Shown in pieces: positions 53,867-61,541 of a DNA stretch of 64,000 nt; positions within the stretch are counted from its first letter, which is position 1, and every line of letters starts with the position of its first letter. Made by a program: the position numbers and the translations under genes. Source of the DNA: Acrocarpospora catenulata (GTDB taxonomy: Bacteria; Actinomycetota; Actinomycetes; Streptosporangiales; Streptosporangiaceae); assembly GCF_018476525.1 (NCBI RefSeq), contig NZ_JAHCST010000012.1, positions 170,895 through 234,894 of the forward strand. The letters are read 5' to 3'. Below the pieces are notes generated by a model. It worked only from the letters and a program-made list of their open reading frames with translations, did not search any database and had not been told where the DNA came from.

Positions 53867-55243
53867 ATGGCTGCCCCCGAAGCCCCCCAGGCCCCCGAAA
53901 CCACCGGCCCCGTAGACGAGTCCGCCCGTAGGCGGGAACAACGCGGCTGGTACTGGTATGACTGGGCCAACTCGGCCTTCCCCACCACGGTGCTGACGGT
54001 CTTCCTCGGGCCGTACCTGACGGACGTCGCGGAGACGGCCGCGGCCGGCCGGCCGTACGTGGACGTGCTCGGCTTCGACGTGCGGCCCGCCGCCTACTAC
54101 TCGTTCGTGGTGGGCGTGGCGGCGGTGTTCCAGGTCATCGTGATGCTGCTGGCGGGCGCGCTGGCCGACCACACCGGTCGCAAGAAGGGCATCATGGCCT
54201 TCTTCGCCTACCTGGGCTCGGCCGCCACGCTGCTCATGTGGTTCGTCAGCGACGGCGCCTACCTGCTGGGCGGGGTGCTGTTCATCATCGCCACGGTCGG
54301 CTTCGCCTCCTCGTTCGTGGTCTACAACTCCTTCCTGCCGGAGATCGCGCGCCCCGAGGAGCGGGACACCGTCTCGGCGCGCGGCTGGGGCTTCGGCTAC
54401 CTGGGCGGCGGGCTGCTGCTGGCGATCAACCTGGGGCTGTTCCTGAACGCCGAGGCGCTCGGCCTGGACGGCGGCACCGCGGCCCGGCTGGCGCTGGCCT
54501 CGGCCGGTCTGTGGTGGGGCGGGTTCACGATCATCCCGCTGCTGCGGCTGCGCAACCGCCGCCCTGCTCCCACCGGGGAGAGCGCCCCGCAGGCGGTCGG
54601 GCGGAGCCTGCGCCAGCTCGGCGGGACCGTGCGGGACCTGGTCCTGCGCTACCCGCGGACGCTGCTGTTCCTGCTGGCCTACCTGGCCTACAACGACGGC
54701 GTGCAGACGGTGATCGCCTTCTCGGCCACCTACGCCGACAAGGAGCTGGGGCTGAGCGACACCGTCCGCATCGGCGCCATCCTGATGGTGCAGTTCGTGG
54801 CCTTCTTCGGCGCCCTGCTGCTGGGACGGCTGGCCACCCGGTTCGGCACCAAGAAGGTGGTGCTGTCCGCGCTGGCGGGCTGGACGGCCGTGGTGGCGGT
54901 GGCCTACTTCCTGCCCAAGGGGGCGGCGCTGCCGTTCTTCGCCCTCGGCTTCGCGATCGCCATCGTGATGGGCGGCACCCAGGCGCTGTCCCGCTCGCTG
55001 TTCTCGCACGTGATCCCGAGGGGCCGGGAGGCGGAGTACTACAGCCTGTACGAGATCAGCGACAAGGGCGCCACCCTGATCGGCTCCTTCAGCCTCGGCC
55101 TGGCGCTCCAGCTGACCGACAGCTACCGGTTCGGGATCCTGTCGCTGATCTTCTTCTTCGTCGTGGGCGGCGTGCTGCTGGCCGGTCTCAACCTGCCCAA
55201 GGCCATCCGGGCGGCCGGAAACGAGGTTCCGGAGCGGATCTGA
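53867..55243 (+). CDS. UMF1-type MFS transporter
   Basis: A 458-residue carrier of the UMF1/Atg22-like family: RGWYWYDWANSAFPTT near residue 28 is its signature, followed by LADHTGRKKGIMAFF (motif A) and LGRLATRFGTKKVVLSA in the second half. About 12 helices. The start ATG 53867 has AGGAG upstream, six bases after the phosphodiesterase stop. Given that neighbour, export or import of a glycerophosphodiester-derived compound is possible but unproven. Confidence 0.92.
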   Translation: MAAPEAPQAPETTGPVDESARRREQRGWYWYDWANSAFPTTVLTVFLGPYLTDVAETAAAGRPYVDVLGFDVRPAAYYSFVVGVAAVFQVIVMLLAGALADHTGRKKGIMAFFAYLGSAATLLMWFVSDGAYLLGGVLFIIATVGFASSFVVYNSFLPEIARPEERDTVSARGWGFGYLGGGLLLAINLGLFLNAEALGLDGGTAARLALASAGLWWGGFTIIPLLRLRNRRPAPTGESAPQAVGRSLRQLGGTVRDLVLRYPRTLLFLLAYLAYNDGVQTVIAFSATYADKELGLSDTVRIGAILMVQFVAFFGALLLGRLATRFGTKKVVLSALAGWTAVVAVAYFLPKGAALPFFALGFAIAIVMGGTQALSRSLFSHVIPRGREAEYYSLYEISDKGATLIGSFSLGLALQLTDSYRFGILSLIFFFVVGGVLLAGLNLPKAIRAAGNEVPERI

Positions 55244-55314
55244 CGGCGGACCGTTCCCAGTCACGCGCTTGAAAACCCAGCCCCAAAAAGCGCGATTGGA
55301 TCACCTCTTGGGTG

Positions 55315-55340
55315 GGAATCCACTCACGGTATCAAGCGTT
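55315..55340 (+). promoter_or_regulatory. SigR-type (redox stress) promoter of rbpA
   Basis: GGAAT at 55315-55319, exactly 18 bases, then GTT at 55338-55340. This is the Streptomyces SigR / mycobacterial SigH consensus (GGAAT-N18-GTT). It would start transcription near 55347, about 58 bases before ATG 55405. rbpA is a known SigR target in Streptomyces coelicolor. Confidence 0.8.
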
Positions 55341-55404
55341 GTACGCGGTGGAGACCAACCCCTCTAAGGCTGTATCGCTAGGGGGACTTCAGGAGGCTTA
55401 GAAC

Positions 55405-55749
55405 ATGGGCGAGCGTGCGCTTCGCGGTACCCGGCTCGGGGCGACCAGCTACGAGAACGACCGCAACACCGACCTGGCGCCCCGCCAGGAGGTGTCTTAC
55501 ACCTGCCCGAAGGGCCATCACACCACCGTCCCGCTGGCCGCCGAGGCGGAGATCCCGGCGAGCTGGGAGTGTCGCAGCTGCGGCTCTCCCGCCCTCCGGG
55601 TGGACGCGGAGCAGCCCCAGCAGAAGAAGGCCAAGCCGCCTCGGACGCACTGGGACATGCTGCTGGAACGGCGCTCGATCGAGGACCTGGAAGAGGTGCT
55701 GAACGAGCGGCTGGCGATCCTCCGGGCGCAGCGCCGCAAGAGCGCCTGA
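55405..55749 (+). CDS. rbpA: RNA polymerase-binding protein RbpA
   Basis: Actinobacterial transcription activator that binds RNA polymerase and group I/II sigma factors and stabilises open promoter complexes. The 114-residue protein shows the zinc ligands Cys34, His38, Cys56 and Cys59 (YTCPKGH; WECRSCG) and the C-terminal sigma-interacting domain THWDMLLERRSIEDLEEVLN, both complete. AGGAGG lies at 55391-55396. It stands alone, with a SigR promoter in front and a strong terminator behind. It also lies next to the ppm1/lnt cluster as rbpA does in mycobacteria. Confidence 0.96.
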   Translation: MGERALRGTRLGATSYENDRNTDLAPRQEVSYTCPKGHHTTVPLAAEAEIPASWECRSCGSPALRVDAEQPQQKKAKPPRTHWDMLLERRSIEDLEEVLNERLAILRAQRRKSA

Positions 55750-55800
55750 GAGGCACGCCTGAGAGGGATCTGGGCATAGGCACACATTAGGCAGAGGGAA

Positions 55801-55840
55801 GACGAGCGGCCCCCGGGGGATTCCCCGGGGGCCGCTCGTC
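55801..55840. terminator. Perfect 18-bp stem terminator between rbpA and the GH15 gene
   Basis: GACGAGCGGCCCCCGGGG (55801-55818) pairs perfectly with 55823-55840 over an 18-bp stem with the loop GATT. It lies between convergent genes and serves both. No long U-run follows on either strand. Confidence 0.9.
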
Positions 55841-55868
55841 TGTGCCCAGGTGCTCAGGGCCCAGGTGC

Positions 55869-57767
55869 TCAGGCCGAGGGCGGCCGCGGGGAGACCGACT
55901 GCTCCCGCTCCGCCCGGATGATGTGGATCACCGCGTTGATCAGGGCCAGGTGGGTGAACGCCTGCGGGAAGTTGCCCAGCTGGCGGCCGCTCACCGGGTC
56001 GATCTCCTCGGCGTACAGGCCGAGCGGGCTGGCGAAGGACAGCAGCTTCTCGCACAGCCGCCGCGCCCGGGCCAGCTCGCCGGTCTCCGCCAGCGCGGAA
56101 ACCAGCCAGAACGAGCAGATGGTGAAGGTGCCCTCTTCACCGGACAGCCCGTCGTCGGTCTCCTTGGTGCGGTAGCGCAGCACCAGATCGTCCACGGTCA
56201 GGTCGTCGGCGATGGCCAGCACGGTGGCCTTCACCCGCGGGTCGTCGGCGGGCAGGAAGCGCACCAGCGGGATGAGCAGCAGCGAGGCGTCCAGCGCCGT
56301 GGTGCCGTAGTGCTGGGTGAAGATCCCCTGGTCGCTGATGCCGTTGGTGCACACGTCGTCGTGGATCTCGTCGGCCACCGCCTGCCAGCGTTCGGCCAGC
56401 GCGGGCTCCTGGCGGAGCCGGGCCAGCCGGGCGCCCCGGTCGCAGGCCACCCAGCACATGACCTTGGAGGAGGTGAAGTGCTGGGGTTCGCCGCGCACCT
56501 CCCAGATGCCCCGGTCGGGCTTGCGCCAGTTGGCGATGGCCGCCTCGACCTGGCGGACCAGGATCGGCCAGACCCGGTCGTCCAGCCGGTCCCTGGACTT
56601 GGTGTGGATGTAGAAGGAGTCCAGGACCGCGCCCCAGACGTCGTTCTGCTGGTGGTTGAAGGCGCCGTTGCCGACCCGGACCGGGCGGGCGCCCTCGTAG
56701 CCCTGGAGGTGGTCCAGGGTGTACTCGGTCAGGTTGCGCTCGCCGTCCACGCCGTACATGATCTGGAGTTCCTCGTCGCGTTCCGCGACATCGGCGACGA
56801 ACCAGAAGAAGTCATCGGCCTCCCAGTCGTAACCCAGCGTGTACAGCCCCCACAGGGCGAAGGTGGAGTCGCGCACCCAGCTGTAGCGGTAGTCCCAGTT
56901 GCGCTCGCCGCCGGGCGTCTCGGGCAGCGAGGTGGTGGCGGCGGCCACCAGGGCGCCGGTGGGAGCGAAGGTCAGGCCCTTGAGGGTCAGCGCGCTGCGC
57001 TCCAGGAAGCTGCGCCACGGGTGGTCGGGGATGTCACCCCGGGCCAGCCAGTGCTGCCAGTGGTGGGCGGTCCAGACCAGGCGGCGGTAGGCGTCCTCGA
57101 AGGTGTAGGGCGGCTCGTGCTCGGTCCAGGTCAGCGCGCAGAACCGGGTTTCGCCCTCCTTCAGCAGGGTGCGGGCCATCGCCCGGCCCGCCTCGAAGCC
57201 CAGGCGCATGTCGGTGGTGAGCTTCAGCTGCAGGTCCACCCCCTCGGCGCGGGCCACGCCCTGGTGGTAGCCGCGGTCGGTGTGCGACCAGCGGACCGGT
57301 TTGCGGCCGTAGTCGAGCACCGGCTCGCAGTCCAGGGTGATCTGCACCTCGCCGCTGACGCACCGCACGGTGCGCAGCAGCACGTGGTCGGAGTCGTAGT
57401 CGGTGGGCGCCCGCCGGTGGGTGTGCGACAGCTCCCGCTCGTGGTGCCAGGGGCCGATCAGCAGCAGGTCGCGGACGATGATCCAGCCGGTCGGGGTGCC
57501 CCAGCTGGTCTCCAGGACCATGGTGCCCGGCAGGTAGCGGCGCGCGGCCGGGACCATGATGTCGGCCGGGCCGAGCCGGAAGCGCCCCGCGCCGCGGTCC
57601 AGGATGGCACCGAAGACGCTCGGCGAGTCCAGCCTGGGCAGGCAGAGCCATTCGATGTTGCCGCTGCCGGCCACCAGCGCGGTGACCTCGCAGTCGGACA
57701 GGAAGCCGTAGTCGGCGATCGGGGGGAATGGAGAAGATCCGTGTAGCGTGTCCATCCACCGTCCCAT
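55869..57767 (-). CDS. Glycoside hydrolase family 15 (glucoamylase/trehalase-like)
   Basis: A 632-residue cytoplasmic hydrolase. An N-terminal beta-sandwich (about 1-260) precedes an (alpha/alpha)6 barrel carrying RNWDYRYSWVRDS (about 293-305), the first catalytic-glutamate region and EEIDPVSGRQLGNFPQAFTH (about 590-610), the second acid region. Members hydrolyse trehalose or alpha-glucans; without a signal peptide and with the actinobacterial form, trehalase is the more likely activity. ATG 57767 is chosen because GAGGTG is eight bases upstream. Confidence 0.93.
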   Translation of the reverse strand: MGRWMDTLHGSSPFPPIADYGFLSDCEVTALVAGSGNIEWLCLPRLDSPSVFGAILDRGAGRFRLGPADIMVPAARRYLPGTMVLETSWGTPTGWIIVRDLLLIGPWHHERELSHTHRRAPTDYDSDHVLLRTVRCVSGEVQITLDCEPVLDYGRKPVRWSHTDRGYHQGVARAEGVDLQLKLTTDMRLGFEAGRAMARTLLKEGETRFCALTWTEHEPPYTFEDAYRRLVWTAHHWQHWLARGDIPDHPWRSFLERSALTLKGLTFAPTGALVAAATTSLPETPGGERNWDYRYSWVRDSTFALWGLYTLGYDWEADDFFWFVADVAERDEELQIMYGVDGERNLTEYTLDHLQGYEGARPVRVGNGAFNHQQNDVWGAVLDSFYIHTKSRDRLDDRVWPILVRQVEAAIANWRKPDRGIWEVRGEPQHFTSSKVMCWVACDRGARLARLRQEPALAERWQAVADEIHDDVCTNGISDQGIFTQHYGTTALDASLLLIPLVRFLPADDPRVKATVLAIADDLTVDDLVLRYRTKETDDGLSGEEGTFTICSFWLVSALAETGELARARRLCEKLLSFASPLGLYAEEIDPVSGRQLGNFPQAFTHLALINAVIHIIRAEREQSVSPRPPSA

Positions 57768-57832
57768 CTCAATTGCACCTCACCGGAGCAAACGATACGG
57801 GCCCTCGCGGTCGGGAACGAGCATTTTCCCGA

Positions 57833-58315
57833 TCATCGGCGGGTCTCCCCCTCACCGGTGATGACCTGCCCGGGGACCACGTTTTTCGCCGGCCGGGGTG
57901 CATCGCCGGGGGGCTCGTACAGCCCCCCGTACGGCGAACGCTGGGCGAGCAGCCGCATCCGCCGGTCGAGAAACCAGGATATGCCGCGCCGGGCGACGGG
58001 CCGGGTGAGGGGCAGGATCAGCAGCAGCCCGAACACGTCGGTGAGGAAGCCGGGGATCAGCAGCAGCGCGCCGCCGGCCAGGAGCATCGCGCTGTCGGCG
58101 AGCTCACGGTCGGGCGCGCTCCCCGAGCGCAGGCCGTTCTGCAGCGCCGCCCAGGCCCGCCGCCCCTCCCGGCGCATCAGCCAGCTGCCCAGCAGGCTGC
58201 CAGCGATCAGCAGGCCCGCGGTCAGCACGCCGCCGATGGCCTGGCCGACCTGGATGATCAGCCAGATCTCCAGCACCGGCACGACCAGAGCCAGGAACAA
58301 CCCGATACGCAGCAT
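57833..58315 (-). CDS. fxsA: FxsA family cytoplasmic membrane protein
   Basis: A 160-residue integral membrane protein with the FxsA pattern: ALVVPVLEIWLIIQVGQAIG at the start, GSWLMRREGRRAWAALQ, PGFLTDVFGLLLILPLTRP and a basic tail. In E. coli FxsA counters phage T7 exclusion by plasmid F; its normal role is unclear. It is 21 bases after ppm1 and belongs to the lnt-ppm1-fxsA transcript. Confidence 0.9.
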   Translation of the reverse strand: MLRIGLFLALVVPVLEIWLIIQVGQAIGGVLTAGLLIAGSLLGSWLMRREGRRAWAALQNGLRSGSAPDRELADSAMLLAGGALLLIPGFLTDVFGLLLILPLTRPVARRGISWFLDRRMRLLAQRSPYGGLYEPPGDAPRPAKNVVPGQVITGEGETRR

Positions 58316-58336
58316 TACACGACCTCATGTTCGAAC

Positions 58337-59122
58337 TCAGTCCACGAAGGGCTTCTCACCCCAACGTACGGCCGAATTCTCTTTTCTGCGGCGCAGCCGG
58401 GTCGGCAGTCCGGTGACGCCCCAGGCGGTGATGCGCCACAGCGCCTCGGTCATGATGCTGCGGTTCATCTTGCTCGACCCGGCCGTGCGGTCCACGAAGG
58501 TGATCGGCGCCTCCACCACGCGCAGGCCGTGCCGTACGGTGCGCAGGGTCAGGTCGATCTGGAAGCAGTAGCCCTGGGACTGCACGTCCTCCAGGCCGAT
58601 CTTGCGGAGGGTGGTGGCCCGGTAGGCGCGGAATCCGGCGGTGGCGTCCCGGACCCGCATGCCGAGCAGCAGCCGGGTGTAGGTGTTGGCGCCCCGGGAC
58701 AGGAACTCGCGGGAGGAGGGCCAGTTGACCACCTTGCCGCCGGGCACCCAGCGGGAGCCGATGGCCAGGTCGGCGCCCCCGGCCACCGCGTCGAGCAGCT
58801 TGTGCAGTTCCTCGGGCTGGTGGGAGCCGTCGGCGTCCATCTCCACCAGCACGTCGTAGCCCTCTTCCAGGCCCCACTGGAAGCCGGCGATGTAGGCGGC
58901 GCCCAGGCCCTGCTTGCCGGGCCGGTGCAGCACGTGCACCTGGGGGTCGGCGGCGGCCAGTTCGTCGGCGACGGCGCCGGTCCCGTCGGGGCTGTTGTCG
59001 TCGGCGATCAGCAGGTCCACCCCCGGCAGCGCGGCCCGCAGCCGTTTGGTGATCATGGGGAGGTTCTCGCGCTCGTTGTAGGTGGGCACGATGACCAGCA
59101 CCCGTCCCAGCATCCGGTCCAT
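58337..59122 (-). CDS. ppm1: Polyprenyl-phosphate mannose synthase (dolichol-P-mannose synthase type)
   Basis: Transfers mannose from GDP-mannose to polyprenyl phosphate, the donor for protein mannosylation and glycolipids. The 261-residue GT2 enzyme shows [15 protein letters not shown], the nucleotide site [13 protein letters not shown] (about 37-49), the metal site [14 protein letters not shown] (about 92-105), and [14 protein letters not shown] with [12 protein letters not shown]. It lies 27 bases behind lnt. In Mycobacterium tuberculosis the two activities are one fused protein; here they are separate genes in the same order. Confidence 0.95.
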   Translation of the reverse strand: MDRMLGRVLVIVPTYNERENLPMITKRLRAALPGVDLLIADDNSPDGTGAVADELAAADPQVHVLHRPGKQGLGAAYIAGFQWGLEEGYDVLVEMDADGSHQPEELHKLLDAVAGGADLAIGSRWVPGGKVVNWPSSREFLSRGANTYTRLLLGMRVRDATAGFRAYRATTLRKIGLEDVQSQGYCFQIDLTLRTVRHGLRVVEAPITFVDRTAGSSKMNRSIMTEALWRITAWGVTGLPTRLRRRKENSAVRWGEKPFVD

Positions 59123-59149
59123 CGGCTCCCGACTCCTACTCCCTCTTGC

Positions 59150-60784
59150 CTAAACGGTCCGCTCGTCGACCGGCGCGGAGGTTCCGCCCGATCCCAACGT
59201 GTTGTCCCGCCGCCTGCCCAGGCGCATGCTCGGACGCAGGTTTGGATGCGCTGCCGCCACGGCCGCCAGGATGGCGGCCGCCCCCACCAATATCAGCACC
59301 AGCTCCGGCAGGCCACCAAGCCGCGTGGCCAGCGTGTCCCTGGTGCGGACCGGCACGGTGAGCACGGTCCTGTCCGCGACCTGTTCCGCGCTCTGCCAGC
59401 CGAGGGCGCCGTCGGGGCTGACGTAGGCGGAGATGCCGGTGGTGGCCACCGCGACCATCGCCCGGTTGTGCTCGATGGCGCGCAGCCGGGACATGGCCAG
59501 CTGCTGCGGCGGCAGGTTGGTCAGCTCGTAGGTGGCGTTGTTGGTCTGCACCACCAGCGGCGACCCGCCGGCCGCGACGGTGCCGCGCACGACCGCGTCG
59601 AAGGCCACCTCGTAGCAGCTGACCGCGCCGACGGTGACCGGGCCGACCACCAGGTCGCCGGGCCGGTCCCCGGCCAGCGACTGCCGCCCGACCAGCGCGG
59701 CCCGCTCCGACAGCGCCAGCACCAGATCCTTGTACGGCGTGAACTCGCCGAACGGGACCAGCTTCTGCTTGTCGTAGTACTCGCCGGGTCCCGTCACCGG
59801 GTCCCAGACGATGCTGCGCGTGGCCCGGTTCTCGTCCCCGATCGCCACCACCGCTCCCACCAGCACCGGCACGCCGATGTCTTTGACCGCCGCGTCGATG
59901 ATCTGGAAGGCGGCGGGATCGCGGAAGGGGTCGATGTCGGTGGAGTTCTCCGGCCAGACCACGATGTCGGGCCTCGGCTGCCGCCCGGCCCGGACGTCGG
60001 CGGCCAGCCGGTGGGTCTCGTCGGCGTGGTTCTTGAGCACGACGGCGCGCTCGTCACCGATCCAGGTCATGCCCTGCCCAGGCACGTTGCCCTGAATCAC
60101 CCCGATGCGCACGCTCTTACCTTCATCGTCCATCCGAGGCACCAGATACCCCGCCAGGGGAAGGGCTACCGCCCCGGCCAGAACCAGGGCAAGCGTCCGC
60201 CGCCAGCGCCGCTCACGTACCACCTGAACCAGCAGGTAGGCGAGCAGCGAACCGGACAACACGGTCGTGAAACTTACAAGCGGCGCACCGCCCAGCGCCG
60301 CGAAGCCGGTGAGCGGAGAGTCCCCCTGACTGAACGCGATCCGCGCCCACGGAAACCCCCCAACCGGAAACTGCCCCCGCGCCCACTCCTGCCCAACCCA
60401 CAGACAGGCCGTCCACAGCGGCCACAGACGCAGCCGCATAGTCAACGTGGCGCAGACCCCCATCGCGGCCCAGAAAGCGCTCTCAATGGCGACCAGGGCC
60501 AGCCAGGCATCCACCCCGATCGGCCGCACCCAGGCAAGCGTGGGCAACAGAAAGGCCGCGCCCCCCAGGTAGCCAAGCCAGGCGGCCCGCCGCAGCCGCA
60601 CCCCGTGCAGAGCGGCGAACACCAGCGCCACCCCGAACGGCGCGGCAAACCACCACCCGATCGGCGGAAAAGCGAGATAGGTGAGCACACCACCCACGGC
60701 GACAGCCACCGCACGGAGAACGACGCGGTCGGCCGGAGGCGCGGCGGTCACCACGTCGGGTACGACCGTGGTGTCACTAAGCAC
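59150..60784 (-). CDS. lnt: Apolipoprotein N-acyltransferase
   Basis: Adds the third acyl chain to lipoproteins on the outer face of the membrane. The 544-residue protein has about six N-terminal helices and a nitrilase-like catalytic domain with the full E-K-C triad: Glu279 (WPENS), Lys339 (YYDKQKLVPFGEF) and Cys390 (VSCYEVAF), close to E. coli Glu267-Lys335-Cys387. A last helix (about 500-515) closes it. GTG 60784 with GAGG seven bases upstream is the start. It heads the lnt-ppm1-fxsA operon and would act on lipoproteins such as the ABC binding protein near the left end. Confidence 0.95.
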   Translation of the reverse strand: MLSDTTVVPDVVTAAPPADRVVLRAVAVAVGGVLTYLAFPPIGWWFAAPFGVALVFAALHGVRLRRAAWLGYLGGAAFLLPTLAWVRPIGVDAWLALVAIESAFWAAMGVCATLTMRLRLWPLWTACLWVGQEWARGQFPVGGFPWARIAFSQGDSPLTGFAALGGAPLVSFTTVLSGSLLAYLLVQVVRERRWRRTLALVLAGAVALPLAGYLVPRMDDEGKSVRIGVIQGNVPGQGMTWIGDERAVVLKNHADETHRLAADVRAGRQPRPDIVVWPENSTDIDPFRDPAAFQIIDAAVKDIGVPVLVGAVVAIGDENRATRSIVWDPVTGPGEYYDKQKLVPFGEFTPYKDLVLALSERAALVGRQSLAGDRPGDLVVGPVTVGAVSCYEVAFDAVVRGTVAAGGSPLVVQTNNATYELTNLPPQQLAMSRLRAIEHNRAMVAVATTGISAYVSPDGALGWQSAEQVADRTVLTVPVRTRDTLATRLGGLPELVLILVGAAAILAAVAAAHPNLRPSMRLGRRRDNTLGSGGTSAPVDERTV

Positions 60785-60883
60785 CCGGAGCCTCTTCGCT
60801 GCTCATGAGAGGAAGGTACCGCCCCCCACCCCGAGCCCCAAACCCCGCGCCAAAGCTCCACAGACAGAGACCGAAATCTCCCC

Positions 60884-61036
60884 CGCAATCAGCCTTCTAG
60901 GCCAAATAGTGGGTTTGCCCGGCCGCTGCCGGTGTCTGGACTGAGTGGAGGGAGCGCCAGCGACCGGAGGGAGGGAAGACACCGGCTGCGGAGCGGCCGG
61001 GCCGGCCCGCCGGAGGCGGGCCCAATGTCACAGAAA
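60884..61036. repeat. Interspersed repeat element, copy B (long form, inverted)
   Basis: Read on the minus strand it starts TGTGACATTGGGCCCGCC and ends with GGCCTAGAAGGCTGATTG, the same two blocks as copy A at 45.8 kb. Between them it carries about 75 extra bases, including a dyad (GCAGCCGGTGTCT near 60980 with AGACACCGGC near 60930). The element lies upstream of lnt. Confidence 0.75.
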
Positions 61037-61038
61037 TA

Positions 61039-61078
61039 GCCCTTGAGTTCTCCTGTGGCCACAGGAGAACTCAAGGGC
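61039..61078. repeat. 40-bp perfect palindrome
   Basis: GCCCTTGAGTTCTCCTGTGG at 61039-61058 is followed with no spacer by its exact reverse complement at 61059-61078. As RNA it would fold into a 19- or 20-bp stem with a minimal loop. No T-run follows on either strand. It lies between repeat copy B and the region before helD. Confidence 0.9.
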
Positions 61079-61541
61079 CATCCGGCGTCGCTCCGGGCAC
61101 GGGTGCCTTCGTGCCCGTGGTCCCCCACGAGACGGAACAGGACTGAGACAACCCTTCGGACCGGTTCCGTCCCGTCGGCGGCGGGCGCGGAGCTCCGTTG
61201 TCTACTGGGTGTCCGGAATCCTTCCCGGGTCCAACTCCCCCACCCGGCTGGGGTGCCCCGCCTTGACGGAACGCGGCGCTGCGCCTGGCTGAGCTAACGG
61301 AGCGACCTTTCGATCATGCTCCGTCACGGACGCAGAATCCGACGGTGTCTGTAGACGGCCAACCGGTCAGTCCCGTGCTGGACTGCGCAGCAAACTACCG
61401 ACCTCAGCGCAGATGTCAACCGTGTCCCGAACAGCGGGAATACCAAGTTTTCGCAGCTAGGGCAGGCCCGGCGAGGACCGCCACAGGCGGCCCGGTACCC
61501 CCATGCCACGACATATCGCCCATCTACCGGCCATTAGCGTA

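Larger units (their letters stand above)
60785..61541. other. Gene-free region of 757 bases between lnt and helD
   Basis: Holds repeat copy B (60884-61036), a 40-bp palindrome (61039-61078), and about 460 bases (61079-61541) with no convincing gene, tRNA or conserved RNA that I can name. Short hairpins occur (for example GGGCACGGGTGCC near 61095). Reading frames on both strands look like decayed or random sequence. A structured RNA cannot be excluded. Confidence 0.5.

Noticed and set aside
52418..55264. Minus-strand frame of about 950 codons
   Set aside because: Runs against the GNAT, phosphodiesterase and UMF1 genes; no recognisable protein features.
57728..60808. Plus-strand frame of about 1,030 codons
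   Set aside because: Antisense to the fxsA, ppm1 and lnt genes, which have full conserved motifs.
61190..61260. tRNA-like stretch with CCGGGTCCAACTCCC
   Set aside because: The T-loop does not fit TTCRANY and no acceptor stem or anticodon arm can be formed around it.
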